From positions 95,073-159,072 of the forward strand of contig MZGW01000004.1 of assembly GCA_002029295.1 (NCBI GenBank): a stretch of 64,000 bases of DNA, written 5' to 3'. The number at the start of each line of letters is the position of its first letter. The first letter of the stretch is position 1. The stretch is from Alkalithermobacter paradoxus (GTDB lineage: Bacteria; Bacillota; Clostridia; Peptostreptococcales; Peptostreptococcaceae). Shown piece after piece: positions 17,165-27,006 of this stretch. A model generated the notes under the pieces. The model did not search any database, had not been told where the DNA came from, and saw only the letters and a program-made list of their open reading frames with translations. Both the position numbers and the translations under genes were made by a program.

Positions 17165-20100
17165 TTGCATTTAAAGAAAATAGAAATCAGAGGATTTAAA
17201 TCTTTTCCTAGCAAAACTGAGATAATATTTGAACAAGGAATAACATCTATAGTAGGACCAAATGGTAGTGGAAAAAGTAATGTGTCTGATGCTATAAGAT
17301 GGGTACTAGGAGAACAAAGCATAAAAAGTTTAAGAGGAGACAAGCTTGAAGATGTAATATTTGCTGGATCAGAAAATAAAAAACCGATGTCTTTTTGTGA
17401 AGTAGCATTAACTATAGATAATAAAGATGGAATTTTAGATATAGATTATAGTGAAGTAACAATAAAAAGAGTTGCGTACAAATCAGGTGAAAGCCAATTT
17501 TATATAAATAATAAATCCTGTAGACTAAAAGATATAAAAGAGTTACTCTTAGATACTGGAATAGGCAAAGAAGGATACTCAATAATAGAACAAGGGAAAA
17601 TTGATGAAATACTGAGCGGAAATGTATCTAGTAGAAGAAAAGTATTTGAAGAAGCTGCTGGAATATCAAAGTACCGATATAAAAAAGAAGAAGGAGAAAA
17701 AAATCTAAAAATCACAAAAGAAAATTTAAGTAGAATATGTGATATATATGATGAAATTGAAAAACAGTTAAGACCTTTAGAGATTCAAAGAGAAAAGGCG
17801 ATCAAATATGTAGATTTAAAAAAAGAGCTAAAAAGTCTAGAAGTCAATAGCTATCTAAAGGAAATAGAAGCTATAGATACTCAGCTTAAAGAATTATGCA
17901 GTCACAAAGAAATACTTCAAAATCAGTTAATGAACTTAGAAAACAAAAAAGATAAAGAAGAAAAAAAGGTATATACTCTAGAAGAAAACTTAAATAAATT
18001 AGACCTTAAGATAAATGAACAAAACGAACAATTATACTCTCTAAAGATAGAAATAGACCACAAAAAGTCAGATTTAGAGCTCTTAAATGAAAAAATAAAG
18101 AATATAGAATTCAATCAGTCTAAAAATGAAAAAGAAATAGTTACGCTAAAAGAAACAATGCTAAAAAATGATGAATATATAACAAACCTTAATAAAAGCA
18201 AACAAGAAATAAGTGAAAGATTAGGAAATCTAAAAAAAGAAAAAAATGATATAGATAGCACTATACAATCTTACAATGAAGATTTGAAGAATAAACAAAA
18301 AGAAATAGAAAGACTCAAAGATGAGATAATAACTATACTAGACGAGAAAAACAAGAAAAACGCTAAATTATCTAGCTTAAGAACTACATTAGATAATATA
18401 AACGAAAGAGAAAAAACAATAAAAAGAGAAATAGAGGATATAAACCAAAATATAAAACAAAAGCATTTCCAGTTAGAACAGTATTTAATCAAGAAGAATG
18501 AATATGAAGAAAGATTTAAAAATTTGAATAAAGATAGAAACGAAAAGCACAATAAATCCATCACTATAAAAAACAATTTAGATAATATAAAAGAAAGTAT
18601 AAACACAGCAAATCTTAAAATAAATGAATATTCGTCAAAGTTAAACATATTCTATGAAATGGAAAAACAATATGAAGGATTTAATAAAGGTGTCAAAGAA
18701 GTACTAAAAAATAAGAACCTAAAAAATATTTTAGGTGCTGTAGCAGAGATAATAAATGTTCCAAAAGAGTATGAAACAGCAATAGAAGTAGCACTAGGGG
18801 CATCACTTCAAAATATAATAACTGAAAATGAAGAAAGTGCAAAGCATGCAATAGATTACCTAAAGAAAAATAATTTAGGAAGAGTTACATTCTTACCTTT
18901 AAATATAATTAAAGGAAGGAAAATAAATAATAATGAAATATCTAATGTAAATGGGGTTTTAGGTGTAGCTAGCGATATAATAAAGTGCGACAATAAGTTC
19001 AAAAATGTAGTAGAGCATCTGTTAGGAAGAATAATACTTACTAAAGATATAGATACAGCCATAAGTATAGCCAAATGCACAAACTACAAATATAAGATAG
19101 TTACACTAGATGGAGAAGTGTTTAATGCAGGAGGATCACTAACTGGAGGATCAATAAAAAGTGTAAATAATTTACTATCTAGAAAAAGAATGATAGAAGA
19201 ATTTGAGAAAAATATAAAAATTGAAAATGAGAATTTAAACAAATTCAAAAACTATAAAATCCAAACTGAGCTTGAACTTGAAAGAATATATAGTGACTTA
19301 AATGATTTGGATATAAGAATAAAAGAAGAAGACAAACTAATACTAACAAATCAATCAAGCATATACAAAGTAAATGAAGAAATAGAAAGTCTTAATAGCC
19401 TAAAATCTAAGTTAGAAAGAGAAGAAAAAGGCTTAATACAAAATATAAATTACACAAATGAACTTATAAATGCTACCTTATCTGAAATAGAAGATACAAA
19501 CAAAAAAAGCATAGCTATAGAAGAAAGAGTAAGTTTTATAAATGATGAAAAATTACAGAAAGAAAAATTATACGAAAAAGATGTAGCTATATACAATGAA
19601 GTAAATCTAGACATAGCTAAGCTTTCAGAAAATCTAAAAAATATTCAAAAAGACATAGAAAGAATGTGTGAAGAAAAACAAAGCTTAGAAAATATAATAA
19701 AGTCTAAGGAAGAAGAAATAGCAAATAATAAATCTTTTAAGCAAGATCTAAGCGAAAAGCTTATATTAGTAAGAGTCGAAAAAGAAGAATTAAAAGAAAA
19801 GTTAAATGATATAGAACTTAGCCTTAAAGAATGCAAACTTCAAAGAGAAAATATATTAAGTCAGCTCAAAGATAATAAAGAAAATTTAAAGCATACTGAT
19901 GAGCAATTTATAGACTTAAAAGAAAGTATATATAAATTAGAAAGTAAGCTTGATAAATTAGAATTAAGTCAAGAAAGTTACTTTACAAAGCTATGGAATG
20001 ATTACGAAATAACATTTTACGAAGCTCTAAAGATAAAAGATGAATTTATAGTTATAGATAAAAAGAGAATAGATAATATAAAAAGAGAAATAAAAAATCT

Positions 20101-20725
20101 AGGAAATGTAAATGTAGATTCTATAAAAGAGTATGAAGATATAAAGGAAAGATACGATTTATACAAAGAACAAAAGGAAGATTTAGAAAGCTCAATAGAA
20201 TCTATAGAAGAGCTAATAAAGGATATGGAGCAGAACATGAAGTTTGAATTTAGTAAGAACTTCGAAAAAATAAATGAAAATTTCAAAGTAGTATTCCAAA
20301 AACTATTTGGAGGAGGACATGGAGAGCTAAGGCTTACAGATCTTTCTAATATATTAGAATGTGACATAGAAATAACAGCTCAGCCTCCTGGTAAGAAATT
20401 AAAGAACATAAATCTTTTATCTGGAGGAGAAAAAGCACTGACAGCTATATGTATATTATTCTCTATAATACTTGCTAAGCCAACACCATTTTGCATACTA
20501 GATGAGATAGAAGCACCATTAGATGATGCTAATATATATAGATATGGAGAGTTCCTTAAAGAGTTATCTTCTAAGACTCAATTTATAACAATAACTCATA
20601 GAAGAGGAACTATGGAAGCTTCTAACTATATATATGGGGTTTCTATGCAAGAAAAAGGCATATCAAAAATAATAAGCTTAAAAATTCAAGATGCACAAAA
20701 ATTCATAGATGAAGAAGTTATTTAG
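17165..20725 (+). CDS. smc: Chromosome segregation SMC protein
   Basis: The SMC subunit of condensin (about 1186 residues). N-terminal HLKKIEIRGFKSF and Walker A GPNGSGKSN; two long coiled coils (roughly residues 170-500 and 680-1010) flank a hinge with GVLGVASDII and GEVFNAGGSLTGGS; the C-terminal head has LLSGGEKALTAICILF and DEIEAPLDDAN. TTG 17165 after GGGGGGG (17152-17158) is the likely start; the TTG at 17162 adds one residue. Works with ScpA/ScpB (not in the window) to organise the nucleoid. ftsY follows 9 nt later. Confidence 0.97.
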   Translation: MHLKKIEIRGFKSFPSKTEIIFEQGITSIVGPNGSGKSNVSDAIRWVLGEQSIKSLRGDKLEDVIFAGSENKKPMSFCEVALTIDNKDGILDIDYSEVTIKRVAYKSGESQFYINNKSCRLKDIKELLLDTGIGKEGYSIIEQGKIDEILSGNVSSRRKVFEEAAGISKYRYKKEEGEKNLKITKENLSRICDIYDEIEKQLRPLEIQREKAIKYVDLKKELKSLEVNSYLKEIEAIDTQLKELCSHKEILQNQLMNLENKKDKEEKKVYTLEENLNKLDLKINEQNEQLYSLKIEIDHKKSDLELLNEKIKNIEFNQSKNEKEIVTLKETMLKNDEYITNLNKSKQEISERLGNLKKEKNDIDSTIQSYNEDLKNKQKEIERLKDEIITILDEKNKKNAKLSSLRTTLDNINEREKTIKREIEDINQNIKQKHFQLEQYLIKKNEYEERFKNLNKDRNEKHNKSITIKNNLDNIKESINTANLKINEYSSKLNIFYEMEKQYEGFNKGVKEVLKNKNLKNILGAVAEIINVPKEYETAIEVALGASLQNIITENEESAKHAIDYLKKNNLGRVTFLPLNIIKGRKINNNEISNVNGVLGVASDIIKCDNKFKNVVEHLLGRIILTKDIDTAISIAKCTNYKYKIVTLDGEVFNAGGSLTGGSIKSVNNLLSRKRMIEEFEKNIKIENENLNKFKNYKIQTELELERIYSDLNDLDIRIKEEDKLILTNQSSIYKVNEEIESLNSLKSKLEREEKGLIQNINYTNELINATLSEIEDTNKKSIAIEERVSFINDEKLQKEKLYEKDVAIYNEVNLDIAKLSENLKNIQKDIERMCEEKQSLENIIKSKEEEIANNKSFKQDLSEKLILVRVEKEELKEKLNDIELSLKECKLQRENILSQLKDNKENLKHTDEQFIDLKESIYKLESKLDKLELSQESYFTKLWNDYEITFYEALKIKDEFIVIDKKRIDNIKREIKNLGNVNVDSIKEYEDIKERYDLYKEQKEDLESSIESIEELIKDMEQNMKFEFSKNFEKINENFKVVFQKLFGGGHGELRLTDLSNILECDIEITAQPPGKKLKNINLLSGGEKALTAICILFSIILAKPTPFCILDEIEAPLDDANIYRYGEFLKELSSKTQFITITHRRGTMEASNYIYGVSMQEKGISKIISLKIQDAQKFIDEEVI

Positions 20726-20734
20726 GAGGCAAAA

Positions 20735-21820
20735 ATGATAAAAAAGATATTTGATAAGTTTTCAAGAAAAGACAAAGAAGTTGTAGAGGAAGTTGTCCAA
20801 AGTGAAACTGAAGTACTTGAAGAAGAAATTACAAAAGAGGAAGTTATAGAGCCTGCACCTGAAGAAGTGATTCAAGAAGAAGTTGTAGAAGAAAAAGAAG
20901 AAACTTCAAAAGTGAATTTATTCCAAAGATTAAAGGAAGGATTATCAAAAACTAAAAAAGGAATAACAGATAGAATAGACAATGTTTTAAAAGTATATGT
21001 TAAAGTAGATGAAGAATTATTTGAGGAACTAGAGGAAATATTAATAACTTCTGATATAGGTGTAAATACAACTATGAAAATAATAGAAGAATTAAGAGAT
21101 AGAGTAAAATCTAAAAAAATAACAGAAGGATCAGGAGTTAGAGAAGAACTAAAAGATATTATTACAGAAATGCTTGAAGGTGAAGAAGAAAAACTAAAAG
21201 TAGATCCATCTCCTGCAATTATATTAGTTGTAGGTGTAAATGGAGTTGGAAAAACTACAACTATAGGAAAACTTGCTAACAAATTCAAAAAAGAAGGAAA
21301 ATCTGTTTTATTAGCAGCAGGAGATACATTTAGAGCTGCAGCTATAGATCAACTTGAAATATGGGCAAATAGAGTAGGAGTTGACATAGTAAAGCACTCA
21401 GAAGGATCAGACCCTGGAGCTGTAGTATATGATGCTATAAAAGCTGCACAATCTAGAAAAGCAGATATACTAATATGTGATACTGCAGGAAGACTACACA
21501 ACAAGAAAAATCTTATGAGTGAACTTGGAAAAGTATTCAAAATAGTTGAAAAAGAATACGAAAATGCGACAAGAGAAGTTTTACTTGTAGTTGATGCAAC
21601 AACAGGACAAAATGCAGTACAACAAGCTAAAGTATTCAAAGAAGCTGCAAATATTACAGGAATAGTACTTACTAAATTAGATGGTACTGCTAAAGGTGGA
21701 GTAGTGCTAGCAGTAAAATCTGAACTAGATGTTCCTGTTAAACTTATAGGAGTAGGAGAAAAAATGGAAGATCTTCAAGAATTCAACGCAAAAGAGTTTG
21801 CAAAAGCATTATTTGAATAA
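20735..21820 (+). CDS. ftsY: Signal recognition particle receptor FtsY
   Basis: SRP receptor GTPase (361 residues). The N-terminal ~65 residues are a very acidic A-domain-like region (VVEEVVQSETEVLEEEI), followed by the NG domain: Walker A GVNGVGKTTTIGKLA, DTAGRLHNKKNLM and TKLDGTAKGG. It docks the SRP-ribosome complex at the membrane. ATG 20735 follows TAGGAGGC. Its partner ffh lies 0.5 kb downstream. Confidence 0.97.
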   Translation: MIKKIFDKFSRKDKEVVEEVVQSETEVLEEEITKEEVIEPAPEEVIQEEVVEEKEETSKVNLFQRLKEGLSKTKKGITDRIDNVLKVYVKVDEELFEELEEILITSDIGVNTTMKIIEELRDRVKSKKITEGSGVREELKDIITEMLEGEEEKLKVDPSPAIILVVGVNGVGKTTTIGKLANKFKKEGKSVLLAAGDTFRAAAIDQLEIWANRVGVDIVKHSEGSDPGAVVYDAIKAAQSRKADILICDTAGRLHNKKNLMSELGKVFKIVEKEYENATREVLLVVDATTGQNAVQQAKVFKEAANITGIVLTKLDGTAKGGVVLAVKSELDVPVKLIGVGEKMEDLQEFNAKEFAKALFE

Positions 21821-21836
21821 TAAATTAATAAAAAGG

Positions 21837-21865
21837 TTGACAAGATATATCATCTATTATAGAAT
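21837..21865 (+). promoter_or_regulatory. Promoter of ylxM-ffh
   Basis: TTGACA (21837-21842), 17-nt spacer, TAGAAT (21860-21865): near consensus. It gives ylxM-ffh and downstream genes a start separate from smc-ftsY. Confidence 0.75.
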
Positions 21866-21868
21866 ACT

Positions 21869-21905
21869 TGTGTAAAGGTTAAACACTTTACACAGTATTT
21901 CTTCT
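21869..21905 (+). promoter_or_regulatory. Leader hairpin upstream of ylxM (possible attenuator)
   Basis: TGTGTAAAG (21869-21877) pairs perfectly with CTTTACACA (21886-21894), with an outer AATAC/GTATT extension across a bulge, followed by TTTCTTCTTT. It lies right at the predicted start of the transcript, so it could be a weak attenuator or a stability element. Confidence 0.45.
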
Positions 21906-21933
21906 TTCATAAAGACTTTTAGGAAGTGGTATC

Positions 21934-22299
21934 TTGGATATAGACAAGTTAGTAAAGATAAACATATTATTTGATTTTTATGGAGAGCTTTTGACTGAGA
22001 AGCAAAAAGAAGTAATAAGCCTGTACTATAACGAAGATTACTCCTTGAGTGAAATAAGCGAAAACTTAAACATATCAAGGCAGGCTGTCTATGACAATTT
22101 GAAAAGATCAGAGAAGATACTAATAAGCTATGAAGAAAAACTAAAGCTTGTAGAAAAATTTGAGAAAAAAAACAAGCAAATTGAAGAAATATATACAGGA
22201 CTTGTCGAAATAGAAAAGCAAATTGTATCCAAACAATGTAGCGAATATGTCCCTAAGATTAAGAACTTAAAAGAAATTTGTAGGGAGTTGTTAAAATGA
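21934..22299 (+). CDS. ylxM: UPF0122 helix-turn-helix protein YlxM
   Basis: A 121-residue protein with a sigma-70 region 4-like [26 protein letters not shown] followed by [18 protein letters not shown]. The YlxM family is linked to ffh across Firmicutes and is thought to influence SRP; the exact mechanism is uncertain. TTG 21934 follows AGGAAGTGG. The stop overlaps the ffh start by 4 nt, so the two are translationally coupled. Confidence 0.92.
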   Translation: MDIDKLVKINILFDFYGELLTEKQKEVISLYYNEDYSLSEISENLNISRQAVYDNLKRSEKILISYEEKLKLVEKFEKKNKQIEEIYTGLVEIEKQIVSKQCSEYVPKIKNLKEICRELLK

Positions 22300-23648
22300 T
22301 TTTTGAAGGATTATCTGAAAAGCTACAAAATGCCTTAGGAAAATTAAAAGGAAAAGGCAAATTAAGCGAAAAAGACGTTAATGATGCTATGAGAGAAGTA
22401 AAACTTGCACTTCTTGAAGCAGATGTTAACTTTAAAGTAGTTAAAGATTTTATAAGTAAAGTAAAAGATAGATGTGTAGGACAGGATGTAATGGAAAGTC
22501 TAACTCCTGGTCAACACGTAATAAAAATAGTTAATGAAGAGCTTACATCTTTGATGGGAACTGTTCAAAGTAGAATAAGTTTTGCATCTAAGCCTCCTAC
22601 AATAATAATGCTTGTAGGACTTCAAGGGGCAGGTAAAACTACAACAGGTGGTAAGCTTGCTGGATACCTTAAAAAACACCAAAGCAAAAGACCTTTATTA
22701 GTTGCTTGTGATATATATAGACCAGCTGCTATAAAACAGCTTCAAGTAGTTGGTTCTAAATTAGATATACCAGTATTTGATATGGGAGATAAACAAAATC
22801 CTGTGGATATAGCAAAAGCAGGTATAGAACATGCAATAAAAAAAGGAAACGATCTTGTTATAATAGATACAGCAGGTAGACTTCATATAGATGAAGATTT
22901 GATGAATGAGCTTAAAGATGTTAAGCGAGAGGTTAAGCCTCATGAAATTTTACTTGTTATAGATGCTATGACAGGTCAAGATGCTGTAAATGTAGCTGAG
23001 AACTTCAACGAAGCATTGGGAGTAGATGGAATAATACTTACAAAGCTTGATGGAGATACTAGAGGTGGAGCGGCTCTTTCAGTAAGAGCAGTAACACATA
23101 AGCCAATAAAGTTCATAGGTATGGGTGAGAAGTTAGATGACTTAGAACCATTCCATCCAGATAGAATGGCATCTAGAATACTTGGTATGGGTGATGTACT
23201 AAGTTTAATAGAGAGAGCTCAAGATGCAATTGATCTTAAAAAAGCAAAAGAAATGGAAGATAGAATCAAAAGTCAACATTTTACATTTGAGGATTTTCTA
23301 GACCAACTAGAACAAGTTAAAAAATTAGGTCCATTGAATGAATTAATAGGAATGATTCCAGGCCTAGGAAATGCAAAAGAATTAAAAGATGTAGACTTTA
23401 ATGATAAAGAACTAGTAAAAATACAGGCTATTATTCAATCTATGACAAGAAAAGAAAGAAATAATCCTGCTATATTAAATGCTAGTAGAAAAAGAAGAAT
23501 AGCTAATGGTAGTGGAACTAAAGTTCAAGATGTTAATAGACTACTAAAGCAATTTGAACAAACAAAGAAAATGATGAAGCAATTTGCAGACATGGAAAAA
23601 GGCATGAAAAAGGGAGGAAAGTTAAAGCTACCTTTCTTTGGAAGATAA
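22296..23648 (+). CDS. ffh: Signal recognition particle protein Ffh
   Basis: SRP54 GTPase (450 residues) that binds signal peptides and 4.5S/scRNA. N domain, G domain with [28 protein letters not shown] and [14 protein letters not shown], then a Met-rich M domain ([43 protein letters not shown]). Normal length. rpsP follows after 28 nt. Confidence 0.97.
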   Translation: MIFEGLSEKLQNALGKLKGKGKLSEKDVNDAMREVKLALLEADVNFKVVKDFISKVKDRCVGQDVMESLTPGQHVIKIVNEELTSLMGTVQSRISFASKPPTIIMLVGLQGAGKTTTGGKLAGYLKKHQSKRPLLVACDIYRPAAIKQLQVVGSKLDIPVFDMGDKQNPVDIAKAGIEHAIKKGNDLVIIDTAGRLHIDEDLMNELKDVKREVKPHEILLVIDAMTGQDAVNVAENFNEALGVDGIILTKLDGDTRGGAALSVRAVTHKPIKFIGMGEKLDDLEPFHPDRMASRILGMGDVLSLIERAQDAIDLKKAKEMEDRIKSQHFTFEDFLDQLEQVKKLGPLNELIGMIPGLGNAKELKDVDFNDKELVKIQAIIQSMTRKERNNPAILNASRKRRIANGSGTKVQDVNRLLKQFEQTKKMMKQFADMEKGMKKGGKLKLPFFGR

Positions 23649-23676
23649 ATATTAACTTTATGAGGAGGTGAAACAA

Positions 23677-23949
23677 ATGGCAGTTAAAATAAGATTAAGA
23701 AGAATGGGTGCACACAAAAAACCTTTCTACAGAATAGTTGTTGCTGATTCTCGTTCTCCAAGAGATGGTAAGTTCATCGAAGAGATAGGATACTACAATC
23801 CTGTTTCAAATCCAAAAGAGATTAAAATAGATGATGAGAAGGCTGTTAAATGGTTAAATACAGGAGCTCAACCAACTGATACTGTTAAGTCTTTATTCAA
23901 GAAAAACGGTATAATGGAAAAGTTTGATGCTTCTAAAAAGGCTGAATAA
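23677..23949 (+). CDS. rpsP: 30S ribosomal protein S16
   Basis: A 90-residue protein, [25 protein letters not shown] being the family signature. ATG 23677 is placed by AGGAGGTGAAACAA; the GTG at 23668 is part of the ribosome site. Standard ffh-rpsP-khpA-rimM-trmD-rplS order. Confidence 0.97.
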   Translation: MAVKIRLRRMGAHKKPFYRIVVADSRSPRDGKFIEEIGYYNPVSNPKEIKIDDEKAVKWLNTGAQPTDTVKSLFKKNGIMEKFDASKKAE

Positions 23950-23975
23950 TTGTCCTTTTTTAGGAGGTGAATGTC

Positions 23976-24203
23976 ATGAGAGAATTGGTAGAAAAAATAG
24001 CCAAATCTCTAGTTGACAACCCAGATGAAGTAACTGTTTCTCAAGAAGAAGAAAACGGCTCTTTAGTTATAAAACTTAAGGTTGCACCTTCTGATATGGG
24101 AAAAGTTATAGGCAAACAAGGCAGAATTGCTAAAGCTATAAGAACTTTAGTAAAGACTGCTGCAGTTAAAGAAGACAAAAAAGTAATAGTAGAAATTCTC
24201 TAA
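23976..24203 (+). CDS. khpA: KH-domain RNA-binding protein KhpA
   Basis: A 75-residue single KH domain with the GxxG loop in VIGKQGRIAKAIR. KhpA pairs with KhpB and acts on RNA and cell elongation in Firmicutes. ATG 23976 is chosen over GTG 23967, which overlaps the ribosome site TAGGAGGTG. A terminator follows directly. Confidence 0.94.
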   Translation: MRELVEKIAKSLVDNPDEVTVSQEEENGSLVIKLKVAPSDMGKVIGKQGRIAKAIRTLVKTAAVKEDKKVIVEIL

Positions 24204-24214
24204 TTGAGAATACT

Positions 24215-24247
24215 AAAAAGGATTAGGTATAGCCTAGTCCTTTTTCT
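24215..24247 (+). terminator. Terminator between khpA and rimM
   Basis: AAAAAGGATTAGG pairs with CCTAGTCCTTTTT (one G-T wobble) around a short loop; the 3' arm ends in five T. It may be partial, because rimM-trmD lie directly downstream without an obvious promoter. Confidence 0.85.
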
Positions 24248-24270
24248 ATAATTTAAAAGTAGGTGATGTT

Positions 24271-24771
24271 ATGCAAAAACATTTCAAAATAGGACAAATA
24301 GTAAATACTCAAGGACTAAGAGGAGAAATGAGAGTATATCCACTCACGGATTATAAAGAAAGATTTGAAGAGATACAGTGGGTATACATAGGAGACGATT
24401 TTAATAATAAGCATTTCATCGAAAAAGTAAGATACAAAAACAGCATGGTAATACTTAAAATAAAAGGTATAGATGATATAAATCAAGTTGAAAGACTAAA
24501 AAATAAGTACCTGGTAATACCTAGAGAAAATGCAAGAGAACTTGAAGAAGACACTTATTTTATAGCAGATCTTATAGGTCTTGAAGTATACACAGTTAAT
24601 GGAGAGTATGTTGGTATATTAGAAGATGTAATGCAGCCAGGAGCTAACGATGTTTATGTAATAAAAAATGGATCGAAAGAATACCTAATACCTGCTATAA
24701 AACAATTTGTACCACACATAAACATGAATGAAAGAAAAATTATAATAGATCCGATAGAAGGAATGATATAA
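24271..24771 (+). CDS. rimM: 16S rRNA processing protein RimM
   Basis: A 166-residue 30S assembly factor that binds S19. N-terminal RimM domain (KIGQIVNTQGLRGEMRVYPLTD), then a PRC-barrel domain (YFIADLIGLEVYTVNGEYVG ... YLIPAIKQFV). It overlaps trmD by one base. Confidence 0.94.
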   Translation: MQKHFKIGQIVNTQGLRGEMRVYPLTDYKERFEEIQWVYIGDDFNNKHFIEKVRYKNSMVILKIKGIDDINQVERLKNKYLVIPRENARELEEDTYFIADLIGLEVYTVNGEYVGILEDVMQPGANDVYVIKNGSKEYLIPAIKQFVPHINMNERKIIIDPIEGMI

Positions 24772-25496
24772 TGAGATTTCATGTTATGACACTATTTCCA
24801 AGTATATTTGAAGCATATATGAATGAAAGTATAATGAAAAAAGCAATAGAGAGCGAAAAGATAGAAGTTAATATATATAATATAAGAGATTTTTCTACAA
24901 ATAAACATAAGAAAGTAGATGATTATCCTTTTGGAGGAGGGGCAGGTATGGTTATGACTCCCCAACCTATATATGACACATACAAGCATATAGTACAAAA
25001 GTATAATATACAAAATCCTAGGGTTATATACTTAACTCCAAAAGGAAAAGTATTCAATCAATCTATGGCACAGGAATTTTCTAGTGAAGAAGATATAATA
25101 CTTCTTTGTGGACATTATGAAGGAATAGATGAAAGAATAATAGACTTAATAGTTACCCATGAAATATCAATAGGAGATTATGTTTTGACAGGAGGAGAAC
25201 TTCCAGCACTTATAGTTATAGACTCAATATCAAGGTTAATTCCAGGAGTATTAGGTCAGGAAGAATCATTCACTGAAGAAACATTTAAAGATAATCTATT
25301 AGAGTACCCTCAGTACACTAGACCAAGAGAATTTATGGGACATACAGTTCCAGATGTTCTTTTATCAGGTAATCATAAGATGATAGATGAGTGGAGAAGA
25401 AATAAGTCGATAGAAATAACGTTAAAGAGAAGACCAGACTTAATAAAAGAAGCAAAATTAACGGATAAAGAGAAAAAATATGTAGAAAAATTATAG
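24771..25496 (+). CDS. trmD: tRNA m1G37 methyltransferase TrmD
   Basis: A 241-residue SPOUT enzyme that methylates G37 and prevents +1 frameshifting. Motifs MTLFPSIFEAYM, DYPFGGGAGMVM, LLCGHYEGIDERI and EISIGDYVLTGGELPA are intact, and DVLLSGNH marks the C-terminal domain. Confidence 0.96.
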   Translation: MRFHVMTLFPSIFEAYMNESIMKKAIESEKIEVNIYNIRDFSTNKHKKVDDYPFGGGAGMVMTPQPIYDTYKHIVQKYNIQNPRVIYLTPKGKVFNQSMAQEFSSEEDIILLCGHYEGIDERIIDLIVTHEISIGDYVLTGGELPALIVIDSISRLIPGVLGQEESFTEETFKDNLLEYPQYTRPREFMGHTVPDVLLSGNHKMIDEWRRNKSIEITLKRRPDLIKEAKLTDKEKKYVEKL

Positions 25497-25503
25497 GAAT
25501 CTA

Positions 25504-25532
25504 TTGCAAATTAATGGCATAAGTGCTATAAT
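25504..25532 (+). promoter_or_regulatory. Promoter of rplS
   Basis: TTGCAA (25504-25509), 17-nt spacer, TATAAT (25527-25532). It lies between trmD and the ribosomal leader of rplS. Confidence 0.7.
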
Positions 25533-25549
25533 CTAATTTGTTGAAAATA

Positions 25550-25600
25550 ACGGGCGTTCCTCTGGTATTTGAATATTTAAGAACGTCTAGGATCAGGAGG
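25550..25600 (+). ncRNA. Candidate L19 ribosomal protein leader
   Basis: GGCGTTC pairs with GAACGTC downstream (7 bp with one wobble), enclosing CTCTGGTATTTGAATATTTAA, and the ribosome site AGGAGGAG follows. Position and shape agree with the Firmicute L19 leader known to precede rplS. I judged it by eye; a covariance search was not possible. Confidence 0.5.
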
Positions 25601-25607
25601 AGTAAAA

Positions 25608-25967
25608 ATGGATATAATAAGAGCTATTGAAAACGAACAATTAAGAAATGATTTACCAAGCTTCGGAGCAGGAGACACTGTAAGAGTACACCTTAAAGTA
25701 AAAGAAGGTAAAAGAGAAAGAATCCAGATATTTGAAGGTGTAGTATTAAAAAGACAAGGTGGAGGAGCTAGAGAAACTTTCACTGTAAGAAAAATATCTT
25801 TCGGTGTTGGAGTTGAAAAAATACTACCAGTACACTCTCCAAAAATCGAGAAAATCGAAGTAACAAGAAGAGGTAAAGTTAGAAGAGCTAAGCTTAACTA
25901 CTTACGTGATAGAGTTGGTAAGAAAGCTAAAGTTAAAGAAGCTATACTTCCTAGAGAAGTTAAATAA
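25608..25967 (+). CDS. rplS: 50S ribosomal protein L19
   Basis: A 119-residue protein. [34 protein letters not shown] and [25 protein letters not shown] are family hallmarks. ATG 25608 follows AGGAGGAG. L19 lies at the 30S/50S interface. Confidence 0.97.
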   Translation: MDIIRAIENEQLRNDLPSFGAGDTVRVHLKVKEGKRERIQIFEGVVLKRQGGGARETFTVRKISFGVGVEKILPVHSPKIEKIEVTRRGKVRRAKLNYLRDRVGKKAKVKEAILPREVK

Positions 25968-25980
25968 TTTAAAAGATATT

Positions 25981-26006
25981 GGGGGCTGCTTTGCAGTCCC
26001 TTTTCA
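25981..26006 (+). terminator. Terminator of rplS
   Basis: GGGGCTGC pairs with GCAGTCCC around TTT, followed by TTTTCAT. It lies 13 nt after the rplS stop. Confidence 0.88.
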
Positions 26007-26029
26007 TATATATTAAGGATGTGGTTGAT

Positions 26030-26959
26030 ATGCGTAAAAAGAAAAAAGTAAACAAAAGAGAAATAGATAAAGTAGAAAAAGTTCAGGATCCTAACTCAAT
26101 GCATATTAATTGGTTCCCAGGGCATATGAAAAAAACCAGAGAGCTACTAAAAGAGAATTTAAAATTAGTAGACTTAGTTGTTGAACTTTTAGACAGTAGA
26201 ATACCTTACAGTAGTAAAAACCCTGAAATAGACAAAATAATAGAAGGAAAACCTAAAGTAGTAGTTCTTAATAAGGCTGACCTTGCTGACCCTCAAAATC
26301 TTAAGTTATGGAAAGATTATTATGCAGATCATAACATAAAAGCTGTTGCGGTAAATACACTGACAGGAGAAGGAATAAATGCCCTTATAGAAGAGTGTAA
26401 AAATGCGACAAAAGAAAAGATGGAGGCTTTAGTTAGAAAAGGTAGAAAAGAAAGACCTATAAGAATTATGATAGTAGGAGTTCCAAACGTAGGAAAATCA
26501 TCTATAATAAATAGACTAACAGGTAGAAAAAGTGCACAAACTGGAGATAGACCTGGGGTAACCAAAGGAAAACAATGGGTTAGATTAAAAGGGAATCTAG
26601 AACTTTTAGATACACCTGGAATACTATGGCCTAAGTTTGAAGATGAGAGAGTTGCACTAAACTTAGCATTTACAAGAGCAATAAAAGATGAAATACTAGA
26701 TATAGAAACATTAGCACTTAAATTTATAGAAAAGCTAAGCAAAGTTGCTCCTGAAAAACTCATAGAAAGATATAAAGTAGAAATAGGAGAAACTCCTCTT
26801 GAAACTATGGAGAATATAGGAAGAAAAAGAGGATGTATAGTTTCGAAAAATGAGCTAGACTACACAAGAATAGCAAATATAGTTTTAAATGAATTCAGAG
26901 AAGGAAAAATAGGAAAGGTTACACTTGAAGTTCCATCTGATATAGAAGAGAAAGAATAA
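26030..26959 (+). CDS. rbgA: Ribosome biogenesis GTPase RbgA (YlqF)
   Basis: Circularly permuted GTPase for late 50S assembly (309 residues). The characteristic HINWFPGHMKKTR leads, then the permuted G motifs: G4 NKADL, G1 GVPNVGKSSIINRL, G3 DTPGILWP, and a C-terminal RNA-binding helical domain. ATG 26030 with AAGGATGTGG is the start; an upstream frame extending to 25979 runs through the rplS terminator and is not used. rnhB follows. Confidence 0.94.
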   Translation: MRKKKKVNKREIDKVEKVQDPNSMHINWFPGHMKKTRELLKENLKLVDLVVELLDSRIPYSSKNPEIDKIIEGKPKVVVLNKADLADPQNLKLWKDYYADHNIKAVAVNTLTGEGINALIEECKNATKEKMEALVRKGRKERPIRIMIVGVPNVGKSSIINRLTGRKSAQTGDRPGVTKGKQWVRLKGNLELLDTPGILWPKFEDERVALNLAFTRAIKDEILDIETLALKFIEKLSKVAPEKLIERYKVEIGETPLETMENIGRKRGCIVSKNELDYTRIANIVLNEFREGKIGKVTLEVPSDIEEKE

Positions 26960-26977
26960 TTCTTTCTCTTTTTTTTG
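26946..26977 (+). terminator. Terminator overlapping the rbgA stop
   Basis: AAGAGAAAGAAT (26946-26957) pairs with ATTCTTTCTCTT (26959-26970), then TTTTTT. The near-zero loop is unusual, but the T run is strong. Confidence 0.7.
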
Positions 26978-27006
26978 AAAAAACACGTGAAAGTAGAGGA
27001 TAAAAC

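Noticed and set aside
25979..26029. N-terminal extension of rbgA
   Set aside because: It runs through the rplS terminator hairpin; ATG 26030 has its own ribosome site and gives the expected protein.
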